Assembly (NCBI RefSeq): GCF_018614915.1
Contig: NZ_JAGGNU010000012.1
Span: 1 to 64,000 of the forward strand
Direction: 5' to 3'
Origin: Variovorax paradoxus
Lineage (GTDB): Bacteria > Pseudomonadota > Gammaproteobacteria > Burkholderiales > Burkholderiaceae_C
Length of the DNA: 64,000 nucleotides
Positions 56,212 through 64,000 of this stretch are shown one piece after another. A model generated the notes under the pieces. The model was not told where the DNA came from. It saw nothing but the letters and a program-made list of their open reading frames with translations, and made no database searches. The first letter of the stretch is position 1. Every line of letters starts with the position of its first letter. The position numbers and the translations under genes were made by a program.

Positions 56212-59200
56212 ATGCAGACGATTGCCCAGTGGCTTGCCCGGATCGGCATGGAACGCTATGCGCCGATGTTCGAGGCGCAGCGCGTCGACCTGGACCTCAT
56301 CGCCGGCCTCACCGACGCGGACCTCAAGGAGATCGGCATCGCGGCGCTGGGTGACCGCAAGCGGATCCTGTCCGTGATCGCACAGGGCCAGCAGGAGCCG
56401 GGCACGAGCCCTCTCACGCAAGCCCCGGCCAGCTCGCCTGCGCCAGCACCGGCGCGCGTGGCCGAGCGGCGGCAACTGACGGTGATGTTCTGCGACCTGG
56501 TCGGTTCGACCCACCTGGCCGGCCTGCTCGACCCGGAGGATCTGCGCGCCGTCATCGGCGACTACCAAGCCGCGGTGACGGCAGCGGTGGCTGCGCACGA
56601 GGGCTACGTCGCGCAGCTGCTCGGCGACGGGGTGCTCGTGTACTTCGGCTACCCGCATGCCAACGAGGACGATGCGGCGCGCGCCATCCACGCAGCACTG
56701 GACGTGATCGCCGCAGTCAACCGGCTCGCCGCGGGTGGCCAGCACGCCCTGCACACCCGGATCGGCATAGCGACCGGCCTCGTCGTCGTCGGCCAGGTCG
56801 GAGCCGGCACGCCGGCGGCCGAGTTGAGCGCCAGCGGCGAAACGCCGAACCTGGCTGCCAGGCTGCAGACCCAGGCAGCGCCCGATTGCATCGTCATCGC
56901 CGATCGGACACGGCAGCTCATCGGCGAAGAGTTCGAACTCGACTCCCTGGGCGTGCTGGAGCTCAAGGGCTTCGAGGCGCCGGTGCACGCATGGCAAGTG
57001 CTGCGCGAGCGCCGAACCGCGAGCCGCTTCGAAGCCATTCACACGCAGCAGCTGTCCCAGCTGATCGGACGCGACAGCGAACTGGCGCTGCTGCTCGAGC
57101 GCTGGAGCATCGCCTGCGAGGGCGAGGGCCAGATCGTGCTGCTCTCCGGCGAGCCGGGCATCGGCAAGTCGCGGATCACCCAGGCCCTGCGGGAACGCAC
57201 CGCCGCCGAAGCCCTGGAGACCATGGTGCTGCAATGCTCGCCCTCCCACAGCAACAGCGCCCTCTATCCGCTGGTGCGCTGCCTGGAGATCGCGGCGAAC
57301 CTGGCGCCGGCGGCGGCTGTGGCCCAGCGCGCCGCGCGCTTCGAACAGTACCTGGCCGAGCACGGGGTATCGCTCGCGCCCGATGCGCTCGGTTGCCTGC
57401 TCCGGCTGCTGATGCTGCCGGATGGAGGCCGGCCGGCTCCGGCCGGCCAGACGCCGCAGCAGCAGAAGGGCGCGACCTTGCAGGCGGTGATCGACGTCAT
57501 CCACGCTGTTTCCCTGCGCTCGCCGCTGCTCGTGCTGATCGAGGATGCGCACTGGATCGACCCGACAACCGAGGAATGGATCGGCCAGGCCGTCGACGGC
57601 CTGCGCGACGCGCGCGTCCTGATGCTGTTGACCTGCCGGCCGCAGTACGTGCCGCCCTGGGGCAACGCGGCGAATTCGACCCGGCTGACGATGAACCGGC
57701 TGAGCCACCGGCAGTCGGCGGCGCTGATCGAGACGGTCACCGGCGGCAAGCCGCTGCCGGTGGAGGTGATCGACGAGATCATCCGCAAGACCGACGGCGT
57801 GCCGCTGTTCGTCGAGGAACTGACCAAGACCGTGCTGGCGTCCGCGCTCGTCGAGGACACGCCGACGGGCTACCGGCTGCACGGGCCCCTGCAGACGCTG
57901 GCGATTCCGTCGACGCTGCAGGATTCGCTGATGGCGCGGCTGGACCGGCTGGCCCCGGCCAAGGAGATCGCGCAGGTCGCCGCAGCCATCGGACGCGACT
58001 TCAGCCATGCGCTGCTCGCACAGGTGCTGCAGATGCCCGCCGCGCAGCTCGAGCAGGCGCTCGACGAGCTGCTGCGCGCCGAGCTGGTGTTCCGCCGCGG
58101 CACGTCTGCCGAACCGGGCTATGCGTTCAAGCATGCGCTGATCCGGGACACGGCCTACAACAGCATGGTCCGGAGCCAGCGCGCGCTGCGGCATGCGCAG
58201 ATCGCGCACGCGCTGGAGCGCAGTGAGCCGCAGACCGTCGCCGCCCATCCCGAGCTGCTGGCCCAACATCACCAGGAAGCCGGCCACGGCAGCGAAGCCA
58301 TCCGGTACTGGACGGCGGCCGGTGACCTGGCGCAGCGCCGATTCGCCAGCCGCGAAGCGACGATCCACTACAACGCCGCCATCGCACTCGTTGCGCGGTC
58401 GCCCGCGGGGCCGGCGCGCAGCGAGCTCGAGCTGGCTCTGCATCTGCAGCTCGGCAACGCGCTGACGCTCTCTGAGGGCTATGGCTCCGGCGCGACCTAT
58501 CAGAGTTACGCGAAGGCACGCGACCTGGCGCGAGAACTCGGACGGGTCGAGGACTACGTGAGCGCGTGGATCGGCTCTGCGCCCAGCATGAACTCGGCCG
58601 GCCGCAACGGCGAACTGATCGAAAGCATCCACGAGATCGACAGAGCGCAGCTGGCGTCGCTCCCGCCCGGATTGCGCATCAACGTATCGATTGTGCTGGG
58701 TGCCGCCCACTACCTGCGGGGCGAGATCGGCACGGCCTGGGCGCACCTGGAGGAAGCAAGGGTGCTCGACGACAGCGTGCAGATCACGCATGAGCACCCG
58801 GTGGCCGGGGCGGACCCGGCGATCATGATTCGCGCCATCAGCATGAGGGCGCGCGGGATGCTGGGCTACCTGGAGCAGGCCGAAGCGCTCGCAGCGCAGG
58901 CGCTGCAGATCGCCGAAGCCAGGGGCCATCCCCCGACGATCGCCATGGCCAGGCAGGCGTGGATCAGGGTCCTGCTGTCGAAGGGTGAGCATGCGCAGGC
59001 GGCTTTGGCGGCGAAGCAGATGCTGGAGCTGTCCGAACGTTTCGGAATCCAGACGCGGGTCGCCAACGGCCTGATGTTCCTGGGGCGCACCAGCGTTGCG
59101 CTGGGCGATGTCGAGGCCGGGATCGCGCATCTCCGCAAGGGCTACGCGCTCTGGATGTCGGCCGGCGGAAAGCAGCAGACTTCGCAGTACGGCGCGCAGG

Positions 59201-59601
59201 CGGCGGACGTGCTGTTGCGGGCCGGGCGAGTCGGCGAGGCACGGCGGTACATCGCCGAGGCGCAGGCCATGCAGGGCGAGACCGACGAGCGCTTCTACGA
59301 GACCGAGCTGCTGCGGCTCGGCGGCCGGCTGCTGGAAATCGACGGCGACGACACCAGCGCCGAAGCACGCTATCGGCAGGCCATCGACATTGCCGAGCAA
59401 CGCGGCATCAAGCTCTTTTCGTTGCGCGCGGCCCGCGAGCTGGCGACGCTCTGGCAGCGCCAGGGCAAAAGCACCGAGGCTCGCCAGATGCTGCAGCCGC
59501 TCTACGGCTGGTTCACCGAAGGCTTCCAGTTCAGCGACCTTCGCGAAGCGAAGGCGCTGCTCGACTCGTTGCAGAAAGGGCAGGCGCGGCTCGACCGCTG
59601 A
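56212..59601 (+). CDS. SAM domain - adenylate/guanylate cyclase - AAA ATPase - TPR protein
   Basis: 1129 aa. A SAM domain (WLARIGMERYAPMFEAQRVD) occupies residues 5-60. The class III cyclase domain (about 88-262) has both metal Asp (Asp95 in FCDLVGS, Asp139 in LLGDGVLVYFG) and the transition-state Asn/Arg pair in NLAARLQ (213-217). An AAA/STAND ATPase follows with GEPGIGKS (313-320) and LLVLIEDAHWID. TPR-like helices fill the C-terminal 500 residues. All catalytic residues look intact, so it could make cAMP or cGMP in a protein-regulated way. The ATG at 56212 follows AGGTGG. Confidence 0.9.
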   Translation: MQTIAQWLARIGMERYAPMFEAQRVDLDLIAGLTDADLKEIGIAALGDRKRILSVIAQGQQEPGTSPLTQAPASSPAPAPARVAERRQLTVMFCDLVGSTHLAGLLDPEDLRAVIGDYQAAVTAAVAAHEGYVAQLLGDGVLVYFGYPHANEDDAARAIHAALDVIAAVNRLAAGGQHALHTRIGIATGLVVVGQVGAGTPAAELSASGETPNLAARLQTQAAPDCIVIADRTRQLIGEEFELDSLGVLELKGFEAPVHAWQVLRERRTASRFEAIHTQQLSQLIGRDSELALLLERWSIACEGEGQIVLLSGEPGIGKSRITQALRERTAAEALETMVLQCSPSHSNSALYPLVRCLEIAANLAPAAAVAQRAARFEQYLAEHGVSLAPDALGCLLRLLMLPDGGRPAPAGQTPQQQKGATLQAVIDVIHAVSLRSPLLVLIEDAHWIDPTTEEWIGQAVDGLRDARVLMLLTCRPQYVPPWGNAANSTRLTMNRLSHRQSAALIETVTGGKPLPVEVIDEIIRKTDGVPLFVEELTKTVLASALVEDTPTGYRLHGPLQTLAIPSTLQDSLMARLDRLAPAKEIAQVAAAIGRDFSHALLAQVLQMPAAQLEQALDELLRAELVFRRGTSAEPGYAFKHALIRDTAYNSMVRSQRALRHAQIAHALERSEPQTVAAHPELLAQHHQEAGHGSEAIRYWTAAGDLAQRRFASREATIHYNAAIALVARSPAGPARSELELALHLQLGNALTLSEGYGSGATYQSYAKARDLARELGRVEDYVSAWIGSAPSMNSAGRNGELIESIHEIDRAQLASLPPGLRINVSIVLGAAHYLRGEIGTAWAHLEEARVLDDSVQITHEHPVAGADPAIMIRAISMRARGMLGYLEQAEALAAQALQIAEARGHPPTIAMARQAWIRVLLSKGEHAQAALAAKQMLELSERFGIQTRVANGLMFLGRTSVALGDVEAGIAHLRKGYALWMSAGGKQQTSQYGAQAADVLLRAGRVGEARRYIAEAQAMQGETDERFYETELLRLGGRLLEIDGDDTSAEARYRQAIDIAEQRGIKLFSLRAARELATLWQRQGKSTEARQMLQPLYGWFTEGFQFSDLREAKALLDSLQKGQARLDR

Positions 59602-59649
59602 TGCAGCAGGCGCGCCGGCTCGCGTGTGGGCGCCGACCTTGCACGGAAA

Positions 59650-59985
59650 TCAGTCGGTGCGATCGGCCGGCAGGACGATGGTCCTCAGCAGCCTCGTGTC
59701 TTCCAGGGCGTGCAGCCCGTGCGGCGCGCCGCCGGCGAGGTACATGAGCTGACCGGCCTCGAGCAACTTCAGCTCGCCGTCCAGCTGCACTTCGACCCGT
59801 CCGCGCAGGCACTGGAGGGTCATCGAAGTCGAGACGCCATGGGACGGAACGAGCTTGCCGGCCGGCAGCACCAGCCACATGACCTCGACATCGCTCGCCT
59901 TCAGGAGTGCACAGGTCTCTTCTGCCTGCGCATCGAGCGCGCCGAGGCTCACGACCTGACCGGATGATGCGTGGGAGAGTGCCAT
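59650..59985 (-). CDS. Small cupin protein
   Basis: 111 aa, one cupin barrel. The His-rich metal site is partly lost: VPSHGVSTSMTLQCLRGRVE has one His and APHGLHAL two. The pattern of EVMWLVLPAGKLVPSHG with a regulatory-type barrel resembles anti-sigma or sugar-binding cupins without strict metal ligands. Function is unknown. It is divergent from the enolase-superfamily gene and converges with the cyclase gene. Confidence 0.7.
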   Translation of the reverse strand: MALSHASSGQVVSLGALDAQAEETCALLKASDVEVMWLVLPAGKLVPSHGVSTSMTLQCLRGRVEVQLDGELKLLEAGQLMYLAGGAPHGLHALEDTRLLRTIVLPADRTD

Positions 59986-60096
59986 GCCGGGCAGTTTGGC
60001 AAGGAGGGCGGGGCTTGTCCAGAGCGGTTCTGCCCGAGCCGCCGCAGAAGAGATCCGGCGTTATGCTTTTGCTCCCGACCAGACTCGGACACGCCC

Positions 60097-61185
60097 ATGC
60101 CCCGCATTGCCTCCGTGGAAAGCGGCTTCTACCGCATCCCCCAACCGATCGTCCTCACGGATTCCACGCACGGCGAGATCCGCGCCTTCGAGTTGAACAC
60201 CGTGCGCGTGCGCGACGCCGAGGGCGCCGAAGGTGTCGGCTACACCTTCACCGTCGGCCGGAACGGAGCGGCCATCGATGCGGTTCTCGCACGCGAGTTT
60301 CCCGAGATCATGGCCGGCGAAGAAGCCGATCACATCGAGCGCCTGTGGCAAAAGGCGTGGTGGGCGCTGCACTACGGCGGCCGCGGCGGCCCGACGGTGC
60401 TGGCGCTTTCGGCCTTCGACATGGCGCTGTGGGACCTGAAGGCCAGGAGGGTCGGCCTGCCGCTGTGGAACCTGCTGGGCGGGCACGATCCGCAGGTGCC
60501 CTGCTATGCAGGCGGCATCGACTTGCAGCTGCCGCTCGACGACTTGCTGCGCCAGACCGACAGCAACCTCGGCAAGGGCTTTCGTGCCATCAAGATGAAA
60601 GTGGGCCGGGCGCGCCTGGCCGAGGACATCGAGCGCGTCCGCGCCATGCGCGACCACCTGGGCCAGGGCTTTCCGTTGATGGTGGACGCGAACATGAAGT
60701 GGGGCGTCGACGAGGCCATCCGCGCGGCGCGTGCATTGCAGCCCTTCGACCTGGGCTGGCTCGAGGAGCCCACCATCCCGGACGATCCGGCGGGCCATGT
60801 ACGCATCATCCGGGAAGGCGGCCTGCCGGTCGCGGTCGGCGAGAACCTGCGCAGCCTCTGGGAGTTCAAGCAATACATCGCCGCCGGTGCCGTGACGCAC
60901 CCGGAACCCGACGTGACCAACTGCGGCGGCGTCACCCCCTTCATGAAGATCGCGCGGCTGGCTGAAGCCTTCAACATGCCGGTGACATCGCACGGTGCGC
61001 ACGACGTGACCGTGCATCTTCTGGCCGCCTGCCCGAATCGCATCTATCTGGAGGCGCACGGCTTCGGCCTGGACAGCTACGTCGCCGAGCCGCTGCGTAT
61101 CGAAGAGGGCATGGCGATTGCGCCAGACAGGCCGGGCCACGGCATCGACTTCGACTGGCAGGCCTTGGAAAAGATCAGCGCCTGA
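60097..61185 (+). CDS. Enolase-superfamily (mandelate racemase/muconate lactonising) enzyme
   Basis: 362 aa. The catalytic Lys pair is in IKMKVG (residues about 165-170), the metal ligands in MVDANMKW, WLEEPTIPDD and VAVGENLR, and the opposite base His in TSHGAHDVTVH. This His-base plus KxK arrangement is the mandelate racemase subgroup, which includes sugar-acid dehydratases. The substrate is probably a sugar acid but cannot be named. It stands alone, with a cupin gene divergent from it. Confidence 0.88.
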   Translation: MPRIASVESGFYRIPQPIVLTDSTHGEIRAFELNTVRVRDAEGAEGVGYTFTVGRNGAAIDAVLAREFPEIMAGEEADHIERLWQKAWWALHYGGRGGPTVLALSAFDMALWDLKARRVGLPLWNLLGGHDPQVPCYAGGIDLQLPLDDLLRQTDSNLGKGFRAIKMKVGRARLAEDIERVRAMRDHLGQGFPLMVDANMKWGVDEAIRAARALQPFDLGWLEEPTIPDDPAGHVRIIREGGLPVAVGENLRSLWEFKQYIAAGAVTHPEPDVTNCGGVTPFMKIARLAEAFNMPVTSHGAHDVTVHLLAACPNRIYLEAHGFGLDSYVAEPLRIEEGMAIAPDRPGHGIDFDWQALEKISA

Positions 61186-61216
61186 ACAGCCAGGCCGATC
61201 GACCGGCCCGAGAATT

Positions 61217-61702
61217 TCAGTTGTAGCGCACCTCGGCCACGACCGGCGCATCGGGCTGGTTGGTGTCGGCATTGGCGTAGGCGCCGCCCTGGCGGAACCA
61301 GTAGCGGCAGCCGATGCGGCCGAGCATCTTGACGCAGGTCTGCCCGTCGTCGTGGATGCTCCAGGTGCCGGCGGCCCGGCCGAGCCCGCTGAGGCTGACG
61401 GCCTCCACCGTTCCGTCGCCGTGGAACTCCCAGTGGGAGAGCTTCCCGCTGGCGATGTTCTTCGACACGATCGCCTTGTCCATGAGGCTGGCCTCGATCT
61501 CGGTCTTGCTCAGGTAGATGCGCTCGTCGGCGCGCGCCGCGCCGGGCAGCAATGCGGCAAATACCGCGACTGCGATCAACGCCAGCGCGGCCATCACGCG
61601 GCGGGTGAGCGCCGTGCCGTCCTGGCCGGCATGGAAAGGCGCGAGGCGAACGCTGAGGCCGTGGACTGTCAGCAGGGCGAGCTGGACAAGGAAGGTGGTC
61701 AT
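61217..61702 (-). CDS. Small secreted protein of unknown function
   Basis: 161 aa. An N-terminal hydrophobic stretch and a second signal-like segment (VMAALALIAVAVFAALLPGA) precede a mature part of about 105 residues, which includes LSKTEIEASLMDKAIVSKN, WEFHGDGTVEAVSL and TCVKMLGRIGCRYWF with two Cys. The start may be an internal ATG at 61594, which gives a cleaner signal peptide. The ribosome site for 61702 is AAAGG about 10 nt upstream. No family is recognised. Confidence 0.6.
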   Translation of the reverse strand: MTTFLVQLALLTVHGLSVRLAPFHAGQDGTALTRRVMAALALIAVAVFAALLPGAARADERIYLSKTEIEASLMDKAIVSKNIASGKLSHWEFHGDGTVEAVSLSGLGRAAGTWSIHDDGQTCVKMLGRIGCRYWFRQGGAYANADTNQPDAPVVAEVRYN

Positions 61703-61942
61703 GGTGTCGGCCTTTCGGGGAATCGGAACCCGTGTCGGAGTCGGGTTCGCCAGGCCATGAATCTACGGATTCGCCTCCTTTTCCACGAGTGAACAGTGCA
61801 TGCGCGGGATGTGACGCAGTTCACATCGGCGGCGGGAGCAGGCCCTCCCCAGATGGGGGTGCGGACTTGGTGCGCCCCGAATAGCATGCGCTTTGTCCGG
61901 TTTCGAGCGTGAGACGGACTGCACCTTTCCGGAGGCCACCCC

Positions 61943-62926
61943 ATGCGGATCGCATCCATGCTCCTTGCCGGCTCGCTATCGTGCGTTGCCTTGTCGCTAT
62001 CCGCACAGACCACGCAGTACAAAGGCATGTGCGATGCGTCTGCAGCCGTGAGTCTTGGACAAGACTACTTTGTTGTCGGTGACGATGAACAGAGCGTCCT
62101 GCGCGTGTTTCGCATCGGCCACCCAGCGGCGAAGAGCAGCCTCGATCTTTCGCGGTATCTCGGTGTGCAGCGAGAGAACAAGAAGCCCTTGGAGACCGAC
62201 ATCGAGGGCGCGGCGCGAATCGGCGATCGGATCTACTGGATCACCTCGCACGGCCGAGATGGCGACGGCAAATCAGCGCCGAGCCGCCACCGCCTGTTCG
62301 CCACGACAGTGGCGCAACACACCAAGGCGCCGACGATCCGCAATGTCGACGCGCCGCCCTACTCGAAGCTTCTCGAGCAGGCGTTGCAGGACGAGCGCTT
62401 CTCCGATCTCACGGCTGCAGAACCCCACGCGCCTGAGAAGGAAGACGGCCTGAGCATCGAAGGCCTGGCCGCGACGCCGGACGGCCAGCTTCTCATTGGA
62501 TTCCGCAACCCGCGCCCGAATCGCGCCGCGCTGATCATCCCACTGCTGAATCCTGCGGCCGTCGTGGATCGAGGCGAAGCGCCCGCATTCGGAGACTTGA
62601 TTCGGCTCGACCTGGGCGGACGCGGCATCCGGAGCATGGAATGGCTTGACGGCGCCTACCTGATCGTCGGCGGCCCGCATGACGACCGCCGCGAGAACTC
62701 CAAGGCGCTGAGCTTCGAGCTCTACAGATGGGCCGGGCCAGGACAACAACCACAGAAAGCCGAGCAACGAAGCTTCACCGAAATCAACCCCGAAGCCCTC
62801 TTCAAGGTCGCCGGTAAAGCAGGGGTCTATGTGCTCAGCGACGACGGCGACGTCGCGGTCGGCAATGACAAGTGCAAGAAGGCGCCTGCCAGCCGGCAGA
62901 GCTTCAGAGGCCGTTTTCTCAAGTAG
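61943..62926 (+). CDS. Secreted DUF3616-like protein
   Basis: 327 aa. A signal peptide (MRIASMLLAGSLSCVALSLS) is followed by YKGMCDASAAVSLGQDYFVV, and then LETDIEGAARIGDRIYWITS and DGLSIEGLAATPDGQLLIGF, the pattern of DUF3616 proteins. The strand-rich layout suggests a beta-propeller in the periplasm. GGAGG lies 7 nt before the ATG. The function is not known. It is divergent from the preceding secreted protein. Confidence 0.82.
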   Translation: MRIASMLLAGSLSCVALSLSAQTTQYKGMCDASAAVSLGQDYFVVGDDEQSVLRVFRIGHPAAKSSLDLSRYLGVQRENKKPLETDIEGAARIGDRIYWITSHGRDGDGKSAPSRHRLFATTVAQHTKAPTIRNVDAPPYSKLLEQALQDERFSDLTAAEPHAPEKEDGLSIEGLAATPDGQLLIGFRNPRPNRAALIIPLLNPAAVVDRGEAPAFGDLIRLDLGGRGIRSMEWLDGAYLIVGGPHDDRRENSKALSFELYRWAGPGQQPQKAEQRSFTEINPEALFKVAGKAGVYVLSDDGDVAVGNDKCKKAPASRQSFRGRFLK

Positions 62927-62976
62927 CGCCGCGCCTGGCCTGCTCGGACGCGCCGTCACCTATCAGGAGCAAGCAC

Positions 62977-63090
62977 ATGAAACTGATCAGCCAACGCAAC
63001 GCCATGGCCGCTGACGACGGCCAAGCCGTGAGTCTCCCGACAGCGCGGGCCGCCGCCAGGCGATCCGATTGCTCGATGAACTGGTGCTGA
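62977..63090 (+). CDS. Possible 37-aa peptide
   Basis: The frame MKLISQRNAMAADDGQ...RRSDCSMNWC has a strong ribosome site (AGGAG, 7 nt before ATG) 50 bp after the DUF3616-like stop, so it could be the next gene in that unit. It has no hydrophobic segment. It may be a leader peptide, a small protein or the start of a lost gene. The codon use is unremarkable. Confidence 0.35.
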   Translation: MKLISQRNAMAADDGQAVSLPTARAAARRSDCSMNWC

Positions 63091-63155
63091 AAACAGCTTC
63101 GTCCGTGCCGTTGGCCAACAAGCGATTCGTGAGGATAAGCATGGTTCCTCTGATC

Positions 63156-63181
63156 AAAAAAACAGCCCCGCAGGCGGGGCT
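63156..63181 (-). terminator. Intrinsic terminator for the leftward gene at the right edge
   Basis: A perfect 8-bp stem (AGCCCCGC / GCGGGGCT) with a 2-nt loop is followed on the minus strand by G and then seven T. It lies 25 bp past the stop of the gene at 63206 and is a textbook Rho-independent terminator for it. Confidence 0.9.
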
Positions 63182-63205
63182 GGATTGCGAAGCCGCGACG
63201 GCTTT

Positions 63206-64000
63206 CTACTGGAGCTTGTAGAACCCGATCTTCTTGCTGATCTCGACTTGGCGCGCGTTGCGTGCCCAGAGTTCGACAGTGTTGATCGTGGTGCCCTGGG
63301 CGTACTGCTGGCCGAAGGTGTTGTCGCAATGCTTGTCGCTGCTGCCTTGGGTCGAGCAGAACACCATTCCCTTGCGCGCCGAACTCGCCACGCCGGTGCT
63401 GTCGTTGAAGCGCGCGCCCGGCTGGCCGGCAGTGGTACTGCCGAAGGGGGCTCGACCGTACACCGCCAACGAAGTCGGCGCCAGTGCGCCCTGCGGCACG
63501 GTCCAGGCGTCCAACTGACCGTCGGCGCTGAAGTCGACATTGTTCGGTTCGTTCTGGCTGGGCGCGCCGAAGATGCCGGCGCCGTCGGTCGCGATGTCGG
63601 TATCAGACAGCAACTCGGCACGCATCGCCGCGGTGATGTTCGCGAAGGCGAGCTGCCGGATTTCGGCGACCGACTGCGCGCGGGCTAGCGTGCGGTACCT
63701 CTGCGTCGCAACGCTGGCGTTGCTGGTGTCGAAGAACTCCAGCGTCCACACGCTCTGGTTCTGCAGCGCCGCGATTTGCGCGTCGGTGTACTGCGTGCCC
63801 ACAAAATAGAGACTGAGCTCCTTGTCGGCCGGGTTGCCGGCAGTGGCCGTGTTCTGGTAGGCACCGGCGAGCCGAACGATCGGGCTGCCGCTCGGCATTA
63901 CGCCGTCGTCCTTCATCACCACCAAGTACGACAGGCCCGACTGCGGCACGAAGGTGCGCACCACGCCGTCGGGCGCCGTCACCAGCACCTTGCTGAAGAT
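63206..64000 (-). CDS. C-terminal part of a large secreted or surface protein, cut by the window edge
   Basis: About 265 residues are visible and the frame is open to the edge, so the true start lies outside. The visible sequence includes KVLVTAPDGVVRTFVPQSGL, YTDAQIAALQNQSVWTLEFF and WTVPQGALAPTSLAVYGRAP. It reads like the tail of a beta-rich extracellular or phage-tail-like protein, with several Asn/Thr-rich strands and two Cys (FCSTQGSSDKHCDN). No known domain is recognised. A strong terminator follows its stop. Confidence 0.75.
   Translation of the reverse strand: MFSKVLVTAPDGVVRTFVPQSGLSYLVVMKDDGVMPSGSPIVRLAGAYQNTATAGNPADKELSLYFVGTQYTDAQIAALQNQSVWTLEFFDTSNASVATQRYRTLARAQSVAEIRQLAFANITAAMRAELLSDTDIATDGAGIFGAPSQNEPNNVDFSADGQLDAWTVPQGALAPTSLAVYGRAPFGSTTAGQPGARFNDSTGVASSARKGMVFCSTQGSSDKHCDNTFGQQYAQGTTINTVELWARNARQVEISKKIGFYKLQ

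Noticed and set aside
56152..59400. 1082-codon open frame on the minus strand
   Set aside because: It is fully antisense to the SAM-cyclase gene, rich in Arg, Gly and Leu with no domain; it arises from GC-rich codon bias.

Overview
The window is about 64 kb of high-GC DNA with dense genes, short intergenic gaps and frequent GTG starts. The gene content points to a betaproteobacterium of the order Burkholderiales, most like Variovorax or another Comamonadaceae. It has an Omp32-type porin, a Bug-type tricarboxylate-binding protein, an orphan TAXI-type binding protein, poly-glycine lipoproteins, many LysR regulators and many alpha/beta hydrolases. No rRNA, tRNA, CRISPR array, insertion sequence or phage gene was seen. 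This reads as an accessory metabolic and sensory part of a chromosome or large replicon. All family assignments are by eye.

Layout. 0.1-12 kb: a kinase-fold phosphotransferase, a small hydrolase, a zinc-ribbon protein, a bamA remnant beside a porin, a NERD protein, a duplicated-domain lipoprotein, an FKBP isomerase, a pirin, a PHB-depolymerase-like esterase and an FAD monooxygenase. 12-15 kb: a MerR regulator with a SoxR-like operator, divergent from a methyltransferase and a DUF2938 membrane protein. 14.6-19.8 kb: leuCDB downstream of a Bug binding protein, with a divergent LysR regulator, which looks like a catabolic copy of the leucine genes. 19.8-25.5 kb: a pectate lyase lipoprotein, the TAXI protein, a cysteine-dioxygenase-like cupin, and a RidA protein with a frameshifted LysR regulator.

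25.5-33.7 kb is sensory: a two-domain KaiC-like ATPase coupled to a hybrid histidine kinase (frameshifted), then an RsbQ-like hydrolase followed by a PAS histidine kinase, TerC and an outer-membrane barrel. 34.0-35.8 kb holds the most unusual pair: a CesT-type secretion chaperone followed by a protein resembling the guanidine-modifying (arginine deiminase/DDAH) superfamily, so a candidate type III effector. 35.8-43.9 kb is a sugar-acid locus: an IlvD/Edd dehydratase, a DenD-like dehydrogenase and an FCD regulator, divergent from a four-gene ABC importer.

43.9-64 kb holds an ECF sigma factor with a di-haem cytochrome lipoprotein, an MFS transporter, a hydrolase, GloB with a secreted propeller-like protein, a glucosidase-like enzyme, a stand-alone alpha-CTD-like protein and a secreted lipase. 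Next come two frameshifted genes, a SAM-cyclase-AAA-TPR protein, a cupin, an enolase-superfamily enzyme, secreted proteins of unknown function and a gene cut by the right edge. At least five genes carry apparent frameshifts, which are either real decay or base-calling indels.
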